From IMG/VR virus record IMGVR_UViG_3300020205_002915, positions 1-36,092 of that record: a stretch of DNA of 36,092 bases. The stretch is one strand, 5' to 3'. This document shows, one piece after another, positions 22,661 through 30,668 of this stretch (positions within the stretch are counted from its first letter, which is position 1; each line of letters opens with the position of its first letter). The DNA comes from a virus. The notes under the pieces are model-generated. The model saw only the letters and a list, made by a program, of their open reading frames with translations, was not told the DNA's origin and did not search any database. A program made the position numbers and the translations under genes.

Positions 22661-23080
22661 TCAGAGTAATAGTAATTCAACGCCAGCTTCATTGAGCATA
22701 ATTTTTGAAGTTTCAAAGTTAAATCGTTTGGATTTTTCTTCGTTTGGTTGTGTTGTAACTACACACCTGATACCACGCTGGATAATTCCCTTTGCACAAT
22801 CTGTACAAGGAAATAGGGTGCTATAGAGTGTAGCACCTCTAACATCTGCCGCATTATCCAGTGCATTACGCTCTGCATGTGCGACAAATTGTAGTTTCAA
22901 ATTCCGATCATTGTATCTTTCCGCACAATCGTAGACACCACGAGGAAACCCGTTGTATCCAAGACCGAGCACTTGCTTGTCATCATTAACGATAACAGCA
23001 CCGACTTTAGTAGAAGGGTCTTTGGACCAGCCGGCTACGTGCTCAGCTAGATCCAAAAACCGTTTATTCCAATCTGTCAT
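22661..23080 (-). CDS. Deoxycytidylate (dCMP) deaminase
   Basis: A 139-residue zinc-dependent deaminase. HAE at 68-70 (zinc His68, proton shuttle Glu70) and PCTDC at 91-95 (zinc Cys92, Cys95) are present, with the family GYNGFPRG loop at 41-48. It makes dUMP from dCMP for thymidylate synthesis (no thymidylate synthase in this window). It overlaps the upstream phosphoesterase by 4 nt. Confidence 0.93.
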   Translation of the reverse strand: MTDWNKRFLDLAEHVAGWSKDPSTKVGAVIVNDDKQVLGLGYNGFPRGVYDCAERYNDRNLKLQFVAHAERNALDNAADVRGATLYSTLFPCTDCAKGIIQRGIRCVVTTQPNEEKSKRFNFETSKIMLNEAGVELLLL

Positions 23081-23892
23081 ACTTCAATCACCTTTGCTGG
23101 ATCAAACTCTGGATTCTCTTCGTACCCATGGTAACCACGTGGGTTTGCAACAATACGGCATGTATTGATCATGTAGTCTGATGATGTATGAATGTGACCA
23201 TGTGTCCAAAGTTTGATCATTGGATGATCGACAATGAAGTCAGTTAGATCAGATGCATACGCACCGTTCAACTTATCACCAACATACCGTCCACTGATAG
23301 ATTGGAACGATGGAGCATGATGACCAACGACTACCATCTTACGAGGCGCCTCTGGACTCCATGTCTCTTTGATGTACATGGCATCAATATATGCGAGCAT
23401 GTTTTTGTGATACATGACAGCATCATCTGGATGAAACTTGCAACCCGGAGTACCAATTGCAACTTCACCGTTGTAAACACCACGGTAGTCGTTCATCATC
23501 CTCTGTGCATCCCATTTGACTACTGGGTCATCACGCAAGAAATCTGTCCATAACGTCCCACCCACAAACACAATATCGTCGATAACCACACTGTGAGTGT
23601 CGAGTATATGTAAATTAGAAAGATGCGCATACTGACGGGAAAGTACATCATAGGTATAAGCATAATTCCCATGATAATGCTCATGGTTACCAAGAACATA
23701 TATAACATTTTTAAAATCCCTACAAACTTGTTCAAACAGGTTTTGTGTGTTCTCTGTCGTTACACTTCGAGGCATCTCTAAGTCAGCAGCAACAGTAATG
23801 TCACCTGACAAGATTAGGACATCAGCACCAGCGTTGGGGATTTTAATATCCCCAAACTCAAGATGCAGATCACTGACTATTTGTATCTTCAT
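23077..23892 (-). CDS. Calcineurin-like metallophosphoesterase
   Basis: A 271-residue phosphoesterase with all metal-site blocks in order: SDLHLE (7-12), ILSGDI, LGNHEHY, VGHHAP and THGHIH. It belongs to the Ser/Thr phosphatase/nuclease superfamily; the substrate may be a nucleotide, nucleic acid or phosphoprotein. No DNA-binding domain is attached. It overlaps genes on both sides within an early operon driven by the promoter at 24459. Confidence 0.85.
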   Translation of the reverse strand: MKIQIVSDLHLEFGDIKIPNAGADVLILSGDITVAADLEMPRSVTTENTQNLFEQVCRDFKNVIYVLGNHEHYHGNYAYTYDVLSRQYAHLSNLHILDTHSVVIDDIVFVGGTLWTDFLRDDPVVKWDAQRMMNDYRGVYNGEVAIGTPGCKFHPDDAVMYHKNMLAYIDAMYIKETWSPEAPRKMVVVGHHAPSFQSISGRYVGDKLNGAYASDLTDFIVDHPMIKLWTHGHIHTSSDYMINTCRIVANPRGYHGYEENPEFDPAKVIEV

Positions 23893-24166
23893 TATAATCT
23901 ACCTTATGAATTAGTTTGTCGCCCATCCAATGGCAACACAGCTCTTCTTTGTTTTGTTTAAGACGTTCAAGTTCTTTTTGCAACTCCTCATATGTTATCT
24001 CACGACCATCAATAATTTGCTCACCTAGATGGCGCTGTGAGATTTCTTCGAAGTCGCGATTATGTTCTGACATAACCAGTTCATCGTAAGCATGTTCCAA
24101 CGTTTGTGCTTCGATCGCATACTTCATACGAAAAGTGCTAGTGGTATCAATTAGGAAGATTGGCAT
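23870..24166 (-). CDS. Small charged helical protein, unknown
   Basis: A 98-residue protein: a beta start (MPIFLIDTTSTFRMKYAIEA) followed by an acidic, helical region with EITYEELQKELERLKQNKEE. I chose the ATG at 24166, preceded by AGAGG at about 6 nt, rather than a longer frame from 24256 that lies wholly within the preceding gene. It overlaps that gene by 20 nt. No family is recognised. Confidence 0.6.
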   Translation of the reverse strand: MPIFLIDTTSTFRMKYAIEAQTLEHAYDELVMSEHNRDFEEISQRHLGEQIIDGREITYEELQKELERLKQNKEELCCHWMGDKLIHKVDYNEDTNSQ

Positions 24167-24452
24167 GAAAAACCTCTTTAGGCATGTTAATGAGATTGGG
24201 ATTGTCTTTGAAACGACCCATGTTATCAACTGGTCTGGAAGGCTTAGTAAACACATCCATAGTTTGCTGACTTGCTATTTTAGGCTCATAAATCGACTTA
24301 AGATGTATGTATGCTTGCATAGCATTGCCAAATTTAGTCATATTTTCATTGTGAACAAGGAAAAAACCTTCGCTTTCTTGTACACCAAGTGCAATAGCAC
24401 CATCTGCATTTGTAAAAACGAAGCCGTCAGGAGTGGTAGAAAAAGTAATCAT
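24147..24452 (-). CDS. Early protein, unknown function
   Basis: A 101-residue protein with an N-terminal beta pattern (MITFSTTPDGFVFTNADG, then ALGVQESEGFFLV) and a helical middle, ending in a Pro/Asn-rich stretch. Not recognised. It is the first gene of the operon 24452-22661. The start codon is 6 nt from the -10 box and there is no ribosome site, suggesting a leaderless mRNA. Confidence 0.6.
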   Translation of the reverse strand: MITFSTTPDGFVFTNADGAIALGVQESEGFFLVHNENMTKFGNAMQAYIHLKSIYEPKIASQQTMDVFTKPSRPVDNMGRFKDNPNLINMPKEVFHANLPN

Positions 24453-24458
24453 TGGGCT

Positions 24459-24487
24459 ATTGTACTCTCAAACAAAGTTATAGTCAA
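24459..24487 (-). promoter_or_regulatory. Strong sigma70-type promoter, leaderless arrangement
   Basis: On the minus strand: -35 TTGACT (24487-24482), exactly 17 nt, -10 TACAAT (24464-24459). The ATG at 24452 begins 6 nt after the -10, at the expected start point. Confidence 0.65.
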
Positions 24488-24493
24488 CATTAG

Positions 24494-24500
24494 CTAAATA
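24494..24500 (+). promoter_or_regulatory. Possible late promoter (CTAAATA) for the plus-strand operon
   Basis: CTAAATA on the plus strand, 25 nt before the ATG at 24526. As I recall, a CTAAATA-type variant serves as late promoter in some marine T4-like phages. It overlaps the divergent early promoter region, so early and late transcription could interfere here. Confidence 0.4.
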
Positions 24501-24525
24501 GTTACTGGTTCTATCAAGAAAGCAA

Positions 24526-25353
24526 ATGGATCCGCTAACACTGCTGGCCCTTGCAAATGGGGCAGTTGCAGCCATAAAAAAGGGCTGTCAACTTTACAAA
24601 GACATAAAAAGTGCAGCTGGTGATGTAAAAGGTGTTATACAAGATATGGAAAAGCAGTTTGCTAAGCAGACTGAGGGTAAGCCACCGACCAAAGAACAGA
24701 AACAACAGTTCGAACAAAAGAAAAAAGAAGTAAAAGAAAATCTTTCGAAAGATCCTAATGATATCATGTCGATCATTGGAGACCAGTTAGGAACATTCTT
24801 CGATGCAATGGACAAAATTGAAGAGCTGTTCTACGAGGAAGAAAGAAAATCAAAAGAGGTGTACACAGGTGATGTATCACTGAGCCGTAGAGCACTACAA
24901 CGTGTACTGATTCGTTCTAGACTTGAGCAGATGGAAGTCGAATTACGCGAGCAGATGATTTACCATGTACCGGCAGAATTGAAAGATTTGTGGACACGTT
25001 TCCAACAAATGCGTGTGCAAATTATAGAAGAGCAAAAGATTGCGAGAAAAGTTAAGGAAAAAGAAGATGCTATCAAGGCAGCCAAGAGAGCAAAGCGAAT
25101 GGAAACGCTCTCACTGGAGATTTCACTTGTTGTCGGAATAATAATGATTTTTGTCGTAATGGGTGCTTTGTTCACATGGATACATTTTGATAAGAAAAAG
25201 AGATGGCCAGAACTAGAACAGAAAACATATCAACAAGAGCTAGAAGCAGATAAAAAACTTAGAAAAGAAAAGATTCTTGAAGCGATCCGGTATCTCGATG
25301 AAAAGAATTACGAACAAAACAAAAATTTAATAACATCAAATGAAGAAAAATAA
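24526..25353 (+). CDS. Membrane-anchored coiled-coil protein
   Basis: A 275-residue protein, nearly all helical. The start MDPLTLLALANGAVAAIKKG is weakly hydrophobic, residues 20-190 are Lys/Glu/Gln-rich with heptads (coiled coil), a single strong membrane span lies at about 200-222 (Leu/Ile/Val run then TWIHF), and the tail is charged. I recall related proteins in marine T4-like phages but no function; a virion, tail-tube or infection-channel protein is possible. It is the first gene of the only multi-gene plus-strand unit here, and overlaps the next gene by 14 nt. Confidence 0.65.
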   Translation: MDPLTLLALANGAVAAIKKGCQLYKDIKSAAGDVKGVIQDMEKQFAKQTEGKPPTKEQKQQFEQKKKEVKENLSKDPNDIMSIIGDQLGTFFDAMDKIEELFYEEERKSKEVYTGDVSLSRRALQRVLIRSRLEQMEVELREQMIYHVPAELKDLWTRFQQMRVQIIEEQKIARKVKEKEDAIKAAKRAKRMETLSLEISLVVGIIMIFVVMGALFTWIHFDKKKRWPELEQKTYQQELEADKKLRKEKILEAIRYLDEKNYEQNKNLITSNEEK

Positions 25354-25480
25354 ATACACATTTTTGGAATGGGTATTTGATAGAGTTGGTTTTGGCAGGT
25401 TCATTTTAATATTGTACATATTCCTTCTTCTCGTTGCAGCAGGAGTACTAGGTATAGTGGCCTTATTCACTAGGCACTGA
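25340..25480 (+). CDS. Very small membrane protein (46 aa)
   Basis: A 46-codon frame: basic/aromatic N-terminus (MKKNKYTFLEWVFDRVGFG) then one hydrophobic span at about 20-41. It overlaps the gene before by 14 nt and its TGA overlaps the next ATG (TGATG), which supports it as real. Function unknown. Confidence 0.6.
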   Translation: MKKNKYTFLEWVFDRVGFGRFILILYIFLLLVAAGVLGIVALFTRH

Positions 25481-25779
25481 TGTCAAATAAGATTGTTTGG
25501 TATGCGGTAGCAGCTGTTGCTATAGCTATTCCAATAGTGCCTGACAAATATAAGATCAGTATTAACGTCTCTCCACCAACGTCTACTCAGCCAAGAAAAA
25601 CAAACAATGAGACAATCGTGGCTTCTTGTAAACTTGTACGAGAATCTACAACGCCTCAAGGAATGCACGTATGCGAGTACAAATGTGAGGGATCAACATC
25701 CTCGCTCTATAAAACCTCGATGACTAATAATTATGTTTGCGAGAAGAAAATTAAAGAGCGTATACGACCTGGCAAATAG
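25480..25779 (+). CDS. Small membrane-anchored or exported protein
   Basis: A 99-residue protein with a hydrophobic N-terminus (residues 5-20, Ala/Val/Ile) that serves as signal or anchor, then a polar domain with four Cys (CKL, CEYKC, C) and a basic end. Not recognised. It ends 1 nt before the convergent regA stop with no visible terminator between them. Confidence 0.6.
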   Translation: MSNKIVWYAVAAVAIAIPIVPDKYKISINVSPPTSTQPRKTNNETIVASCKLVRESTTPQGMHVCEYKCEGSTSSLYKTSMTNNYVCEKKIKERIRPGK

Positions 25780-25780
25780 A

Positions 25781-26176
25781 TTAATTCTTACGGCCAATGT
25801 TATACTTGGTCACTAGCTCCCATTGGTCTTTCTCTTTGAACGGGATAATTTTTATCTGTGACATAGGAGCAACAGGCTCTTTGCTCTTTTGAGCATCAAC
25901 AAGAGTAACAAGGCCCCACTCTGCGATCAAATTAGCTATTGTGTTTCTACGACTTATATCTTCTTCAGAAAAATTTGAAGGCTTGCCGTCCAGACCAAAC
26001 AACTCTTTAAAGTGAACAATGTAGTATAAACCCTGCTTATGGAGAATATGACATGACTGAAACAGTCGTTGTTCTTTCTTTGATGCAACACCAATCCTTG
26101 TAAGTGTCTCTCTTACTTTAAGGAAGTCTTCGTCAATCTTGAGTTTCACCTCTACTAGCGATTCGAGTTTGGTCAT
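25781..26176 (-). CDS. regA: RegA translational repressor
   Basis: A 131-residue protein matching T4 RegA over most of its length: DEDFLKVRETLTRIGVA, FQSCHILHKQGLYYIVHFKELFGLDGK, EEDISRRNTIANLIAEWGL and ELVTKYNIG. RegA binds the start regions of early mRNAs and blocks ribosomes. I placed the start at ATG 26176; an in-frame GTG at 26188 and one further inside are possible, as T4 RegA begins about seven residues later. It overlaps gene 62 by 44 nt. Confidence 0.93.
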   Translation of the reverse strand: MTKLESLVEVKLKIDEDFLKVRETLTRIGVASKKEQRLFQSCHILHKQGLYYIVHFKELFGLDGKPSNFSEEDISRRNTIANLIAEWGLVTLVDAQKSKEPVAPMSQIKIIPFKEKDQWELVTKYNIGRKN

Positions 26177-26546
26177 TGTCTTCACCACGTTGTAATTTTT
26201 GTTTTATGTAGTGTAGGTTTTCCGACGAAAGTATAGACAGTGCCTGTGTTGCTTTTTCTGTGCTGTAACCATAAAATTGTTTAACTGCCGCAACATCTTC
26301 TATATTCTCACGTTTCACCCACTTTGCAAACCTTTTTGCAGGTCGAATACTATTTAGAAGATAGTGGTATTGGAGTTTATTGTCAACATTCACCCTATTC
26401 ATTTCGTTGGCGTAAAGAATCGTATCGGCAAAATACGATAATGATTTATTCACAACAAATGGGACGTAATCCGATTCGGATATGTCTTCTTTAAACAAGT
26501 CTTGTTTATTATGTGTCACGCTATTAACAAAGTCAAATGGAGTCAC
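26133..26546 (-). CDS. 62: Clamp loader small subunit, gp62
   Basis: A 137-residue protein with the gp62 N-terminal block (MTPFDFVNSVTHNK, then DYVPFVVNKSLSYFADTI and YANEMNR). With gp44 it loads the gp45 ring. The start is GTG at 26546, whose last bases overlap the TGA of the membrane protein gene upstream (GTGA). It is shorter than T4 gp62 (187 aa), as I recall is common in marine T4-like phages. Confidence 0.88.
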   Translation of the reverse strand: MTPFDFVNSVTHNKQDLFKEDISESDYVPFVVNKSLSYFADTILYANEMNRVNVDNKLQYHYLLNSIRPAKRFAKWVKRENIEDVAAVKQFYGYSTEKATQALSILSSENLHYIKQKLQRGEDNDQTRIASRGETQD

Positions 26547-26830
26547 GTCAACATCCTTATAAGGCCAATGGTATCAATAGATGTGAGCAAGATGTAGTTA
26601 GCCAGCATGCCAAAAGATTTCCTAGACCAAGAAGCCCAAGCATACAAGGCACAACCAGTAATCCAAACAGGATAGAGAGTAAGAAGAGGTGGGGTTGGGA
26701 CTGTGGCAGCCATAGTAACCGAGCAACCAATACTGATAGCCCAAGCAAGCAACTCAATAGCAAAGCGAATTCTGTTAGACTTATAATCATCTCTGATCCA
26801 TTCAAACGTTGGTCTCAATAAATTTAACAT
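26543..26830 (-). CDS. Small polytopic membrane protein between clamp-loader genes
   Basis: A 95-residue protein with a basic start (MLNLLRPTFEWIRDDYKSN) and three hydrophobic segments at about 22-41, 45-63 and 72-92. The start at 26830 overlaps the TAA of the preceding gene (TAATG). I recall the same kind of protein in marine T4-like phages. Its place between the two clamp-loader subunit genes suggests a conserved role, perhaps tying replication to the membrane, but this is inference. Confidence 0.65.
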   Translation of the reverse strand: MLNLLRPTFEWIRDDYKSNRIRFAIELLAWAISIGCSVTMAATVPTPPLLTLYPVWITGCALYAWASWSRKSFGMLANYILLTSIDTIGLIRMLT

Positions 26831-27012
26831 TACCAGTGCCTTATTACACCTGCAACAATAAAACAATTAGTAACAAGATAGCTAACAACAATTAATGTTC
26901 TAATCATGGCAATCTTATCTGCTTGCCGATCGTTTGGATGCGCTTTTTCTCCAAGCGCTCGTACCCATAGAGTCCAGTAATATTTTACGTATGCACGCAA
27001 CTTATACTTCAT
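26830..27012 (-). CDS. Small single-span membrane protein
   Basis: A 60-residue protein: a basic and aromatic N-terminus (YKLRAYVKYYWTLWVRAL), a Lys/Asp-rich loop and a hydrophobic span at about 36-57. Its ATG overlaps the TGA of gene 44 (ATGA). Function unknown; it is co-translated with the clamp loader. Confidence 0.65.
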   Translation of the reverse strand: MKYKLRAYVKYYWTLWVRALGEKAHPNDRQADKIAMIRTLIVVSYLVTNCFIVAGVIRHW

Positions 27013-27947
27013 TTAAACGAGCACTCCACCATTACTTCAGTCATACAAGCAGCAATGTTGATTTCCTGATCAGCAACAAATGCAGCCTGATACTGATACT
27101 TTGCAAGGATGAGAACGAGGTGAGCAGCAGATGATGGATCCATCAACTCAAACGTCTGGTCATAGAACTTTCTAAAGAAGGTAGCAGTATCAACATCTGC
27201 ATTTTCACCGACCCATTTACGAACATTGGAAAATTCTTTATTCTTAAGACATCCAATCAAATGTTTAAACGATTCTTCCTGCAAATCAGAAAGGATACCA
27301 ACATCAATCTTACCCGACGCAGCATAGCGCTGCAACTCGTTGAGAACACGTCTCCAATCAGGAAAGTGTTTTGTTATAACATTTGCAACAGCTTTCGGGT
27401 CATACTCAACGCCTTCTTTTGTAAGAACGGTACCGACACGTTTAAAAAACTGAGCAGCCAGCTGTGACTTCTCTTCTTTGGGAATAACAAAGTCAATGAC
27501 ACTCATTCGAGACCAAAGAGGCTCGATCAACTTGTTCTTAAAGTTGCATGTGAGAATGAAACCACAATTCTTACTGAATTGTTCTATGAAACCGCGCAGT
27601 GCAGGTTGTGTACTGTTAGCGTTCAAGTAATCAGCTTCGTCTAGAATAACGTACTTACGCCCACCGGTAAAGCTAACAGTAGATGCAAAATTAAGAATAT
27701 CATTGCGGAGAGTATCAATATTGCCGTGTAGACTGCCATTGATAAGAATATAATCAGCACCAAGCTGATCAAGCATAGCGCGAGCCACAGTGGTTTTACC
27801 AACACCAGCACGACCAGTAAGCAAAAGATTAGGAACAGTATCATCATTAACAAATTGTTGGAATACCGTCTTAAGATGATGAGGAAGAATTGTATCCGCA
27901 ATTGTATGTGGGCGGTATTTCTCCACCCAAAGAAAATCTTCTCTCAT
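27009..27947 (-). CDS. 44: Clamp loader large subunit, gp44 (AAA+ ATPase)
   Basis: A 312-residue AAA+ protein. EKYRP near the start is the RFC/gp44 signature; Walker A is GRAGVGKT (45-52), Walker B KYVILDEADYLN, then sensor/Arg-finger region LWSRMS in place of the usual Ser-Arg-Cys. A helical collar domain follows. It hydrolyses ATP to open gp45 and load it on primed DNA with gp62. It is 5 nt after gene 45. Confidence 0.95.
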   Translation of the reverse strand: MREDFLWVEKYRPHTIADTILPHHLKTVFQQFVNDDTVPNLLLTGRAGVGKTTVARAMLDQLGADYILINGSLHGNIDTLRNDILNFASTVSFTGGRKYVILDEADYLNANSTQPALRGFIEQFSKNCGFILTCNFKNKLIEPLWSRMSVIDFVIPKEEKSQLAAQFFKRVGTVLTKEGVEYDPKAVANVITKHFPDWRRVLNELQRYAASGKIDVGILSDLQEESFKHLIGCLKNKEFSNVRKWVGENADVDTATFFRKFYDQTFELMDPSSAAHLVLILAKYQYQAAFVADQEINIAACMTEVMVECSFK

Positions 27948-27952
27948 ATAGT

Positions 27953-28615
27953 TTAATTACTGAAGGTTGAATGATTTGAATCCGCCATTATCCAATATTC
28001 TACATCGCTTCCTTTAAAGTGTGAGATATTCTTTGATGAAATCTCTACATCATAGTCACCAGGCAAGATCTTAATGTTTTCTGCTTTGAAAGCAAACTTG
28101 AATGTGTGATTGCTCATACCAACATCAATCTTAAAAGTGTCGCTGGTTGGGTCTGATGGTTTGCCAACACCAATTGTTACATTCTCTCCATCCCCTTCAA
28201 CAATAATATGTGTTGACTGCAATGCACCTAAAGCTCTCATTGCTGATTGCAAGTTTTCTGCTGTCAGCTTGAAAGCAATCTCCGGCTCTGATACATTTGG
28301 TGTCTTCGAAGGAGGAGCAACAATCAGTTCAGGATCAGCAAATGTATATGCTACTTTTTGACGTCCCTGACTAATCAATACCTTTGTATCATCATATTCA
28401 ATTTCAGGCTCATTGAATAATGATAGTACTCCGAGAAATCGTGACAAATCGAAGATGGCAAACTCTTTAGGAAAGCTCTCTCCGATTGTTGTTCTTGCTA
28501 AAATGTTTCTCTGTGGCCCGATAGTAGTTTGTACGCTACCTTCGCGAAACAGCATCGATGGATTAATCATAGCAAAGTTTTTCAGTATCTGCATCGTGCG
28601 GTTTTCAAGTTTCAT
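27953..28615 (-). CDS. 45: Sliding clamp, gp45
   Basis: A 220-residue ring-forming processivity factor. The pattern of gp45 is seen in the start (ILKNFAMINPSMLFREG), DLSRFLGVLSLFNEPEI, and the C-terminal FKGSDVEYWIMADSNHSTF. It tethers gp43, whose C-terminal FF peptide fits this ring; in T4 it also activates late transcription with gp33 and gp55. AGGAAAAG lies 7 nt before ATG. Confidence 0.95.
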   Translation of the reverse strand: MKLENRTMQILKNFAMINPSMLFREGSVQTTIGPQRNILARTTIGESFPKEFAIFDLSRFLGVLSLFNEPEIEYDDTKVLISQGRQKVAYTFADPELIVAPPSKTPNVSEPEIAFKLTAENLQSAMRALGALQSTHIIVEGDGENVTIGVGKPSDPTSDTFKIDVGMSNHTFKFAFKAENIKILPGDYDVEISSKNISHFKGSDVEYWIMADSNHSTFSN

Positions 28616-28616
28616 T

Positions 28617-29471
28617 TTACTTTTCCTTTTTTCTCAACATACCAGCATCAGCAGTTGCTGGTGCACCAATAGCAGCAAGATCTGCTAAGCTACCACCGAA
28701 GATATAACTACCAACGTGATTCATACTCATCCAAGGACACAACCAAACTTTCATATTAGCTTTGTCGACATTATAACAGAACATATAGTCCTCTGATAGA
28801 TAGCGCTTACTTACTGGATCAATGATACAATCGAAGTATGCGTGAATCTCTCGTGAACCATCGAACGCCTCTGTACGAACGTGGTCAGGTTTGTATGACA
28901 GCTCAGGGAACTTTTCTTTATACTTGTCAAATGTTTTACGACGAATCATCATAAAGCCAGTACCCATTTCCATCACCTCAACAGGCTGTCCAATAGGAAT
29001 CTCTTTCATCCCACCTTTAGGATTAAAAACATAGTCGCCGACAAACTTTTCCAGCTTACCAGGATCTTCGTCAGCAAATCCTTTATCAACAGCAATTTTA
29101 ATCTTTTCCCAGCTAATACACTTCTTAGGATATGGACCACCAATAACATCATAATCACTTTCCTCTGTCTGCAAGGCAAGTAAAGCAATAACGTCTTGAG
29201 GATTGAAACCAATGTCACTATCGATAAACATTAGGTGTGTCGCATCGCTGCGTAGAAACTCGTCTACGCAATAGTTACGTGCACGTGTGATCAATGATTC
29301 GTTAAACAAGTAATACAATTGCAACGGGATCTGATACTTGGCGCAGATTGCAGCAAGGTCAGCAACAGAGCGAGCGTACATACCTGCGCACTGGCCACCA
29401 TACATTGGAGTAGCGAGGAACAGCTTCTTTGTCTGCAACTCGGATATGGGTACTTTAATTTCAAAAGTCAT
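28617..29471 (-). CDS. GT-A glycosyltransferase-like protein
   Basis: A 284-residue protein with the strand LFLATPMYGG, an ITRARN motif typical of GT2-type phage proteins, and FIDSDIGF supplying DxD (84-86). The C-terminal region has CPWMSMNHVGSY, a typical acceptor/His block. I chose ATG 29471; a longer frame to 29543 overlaps the upstream gene and has no site. Placed between gene 45 and the dUTPase-like gene, it could glycosylate phage DNA, but this is not shown by sequence. Confidence 0.72.
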   Translation of the reverse strand: MTFEIKVPISELQTKKLFLATPMYGGQCAGMYARSVADLAAICAKYQIPLQLYYLFNESLITRARNYCVDEFLRSDATHLMFIDSDIGFNPQDVIALLALQTEESDYDVIGGPYPKKCISWEKIKIAVDKGFADEDPGKLEKFVGDYVFNPKGGMKEIPIGQPVEVMEMGTGFMMIRRKTFDKYKEKFPELSYKPDHVRTEAFDGSREIHAYFDCIIDPVSKRYLSEDYMFCYNVDKANMKVWLCPWMSMNHVGSYIFGGSLADLAAIGAPATADAGMLRKKEK

Positions 29472-29472
29472 A

Positions 29473-30099
29473 TTAGTCTTTCTTTTTTGTTGTGCCAAAT
29501 GGTCGGCCGGGTTTACGTTTTTCTGGTTCTGGTGGCTTCTCAACAGCCAATTCCTCTGATATAGGAATACCTAGCTGCTTAAGAGCTTGCTGTTGGGCAT
29601 ATGCTTCTTGTTGGTATTTCAAATCGTGCTGTTTGTTTTTCCCATACGATCCATCGTAGCTATGCAATGCTTCAGCATTGAACGATAGGTACTGACCAAT
29701 CCGGGTACCTCTTTGAATACGCATCGGTCCACACGTAACGTGCATTACACCAGCCATCACACCGTCATATCCTGTATCATATAGACCAGATGTGAGGAAT
29801 ACACCGTTACGGTTGAGAGTAGACCGTGTAATGACCCAACCAGCCTCACCCTCTCCGACTACAATCATGTTCTCCATAACGACCTCATAGTGGCCTTCAG
29901 GAAGATTGAAGTATCCCAATGGATCAGGTTTCATTTCATAAGATCCACGATGGACCTTTTCTTTCTCGTCAATCTTGAATGTAGATTGAGACATCTTAAA
30001 TACTTTACCTAATCTTAAATCAACTGCATTAGGTTGCACATCACCTTCTTTAACATTCGTCAGAGATGAACGACTATTAGGTCCCATAATATGTTTCAT
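29473..30099 (-). CDS. dUTPase/dCTP-deaminase superfamily protein with AT-hook-like tail
   Basis: A 208-residue protein. The trimeric dUTPase/DCD fold shows in QPNAVDLRLGKVF, TRSTLNRNGVFL, SGLYDTGYDGVMAG and RIGQYLSF. The catalytic Glu expected in dCTP deaminase is not seen at GVMHVT, so dUTP hydrolysis is more likely. The last 30 residues are disordered and contain EKRKPGRPFGTTKKK, with Pro-Gly-Arg-Pro flanked by basic residues, close to an AT-hook. I chose ATG 30099, with AAGGAG 5 nt upstream and ATGA overlap with the kinase gene; an in-frame GTG lies two codons before. Confidence 0.8.
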   Translation of the reverse strand: MKHIMGPNSRSSLTNVKEGDVQPNAVDLRLGKVFKMSQSTFKIDEKEKVHRGSYEMKPDPLGYFNLPEGHYEVVMENMIVVGEGEAGWVITRSTLNRNGVFLTSGLYDTGYDGVMAGVMHVTCGPMRIQRGTRIGQYLSFNAEALHSYDGSYGKNKQHDLKYQQEAYAQQQALKQLGIPISEELAVEKPPEPEKRKPGRPFGTTKKKD

Positions 30100-30668
30100 T
30101 GCCACTCCTTCATTATACTATCCATAACATATCTAACTCTTTGCTTTAGATAATCCATATCACCATCATTCATAAGCACCTTATCAACTAAGTGATCATC
30201 AAAAGCTCTTTCTGTAATATGACCATCATACTGGTATTGAGGTCTGATTATTTTAATGATCTTTGCACCAAGGCCTTTGAGTACACTATATTCATTATCA
30301 AAACGTAGATCCGTTACAACCCACAAATCAGAAGGTAGGTGTCTGATCTCATTGACAACATAATTAGTGAACTGCTTCTCATCATATCGACGCATCAACA
30401 TACCAATTTCACGAACTATATGTCTTCCCGCAACAACACGAGAAACAGACTCATCAATATTGAAGTAAGATGATGTCCGTTTAAAAGCATCATACTGATC
30501 ATTGTCTGTCGAGTCCAAATCAAAGATATGCTGTACTTCCTTTTTAATAGGATCAGCAAATGCAATCGTATGTACGTTGTACTTGAAATACATTTCTTTA
30601 ATCAACTGACCAACAGTATCCTTACCGGATCCCTTTGGTCCAGTAAGAGCAATAATCTTTAAACTCAT
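30096..30668 (-). CDS. Deoxynucleoside monophosphate kinase (gp1-like)
   Basis: A 190-residue P-loop kinase with Walker A GPKGSGKDT (10-18), a helical lid and WVVTDLRFDNEY (Walker B region), as in T4 gene 1 dNMP kinase. It phosphorylates dNMPs for DNA synthesis and could act on modified nucleotides. It is coupled at both ends (ATGA). Confidence 0.88.
   Translation of the reverse strand: MSLKIIALTGPKGSGKDTVGQLIKEMYFKYNVHTIAFADPIKKEVQHIFDLDSTDNDQYDAFKRTSSYFNIDESVSRVVAGRHIVREIGMLMRRYDEKQFTNYVVNEIRHLPSDLWVVTDLRFDNEYSVLKGLGAKIIKIIRPQYQYDGHITERAFDDHLVDKVLMNDGDMDYLKQRVRYVMDSIMKEWQ

Noticed and set aside
24167-24256. Longer start for the 97-residue protein
   Set aside because: It overlaps the preceding gene deeply; ATG 24166 has a ribosome site and a short overlap typical of this genome.
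29006-29564. Frames on either strand within the glycosyltransferase and dUTPase-like genes
   Set aside because: Shadows of genes with clear motifs; hydrophobic composition follows from reading the opposite strand.
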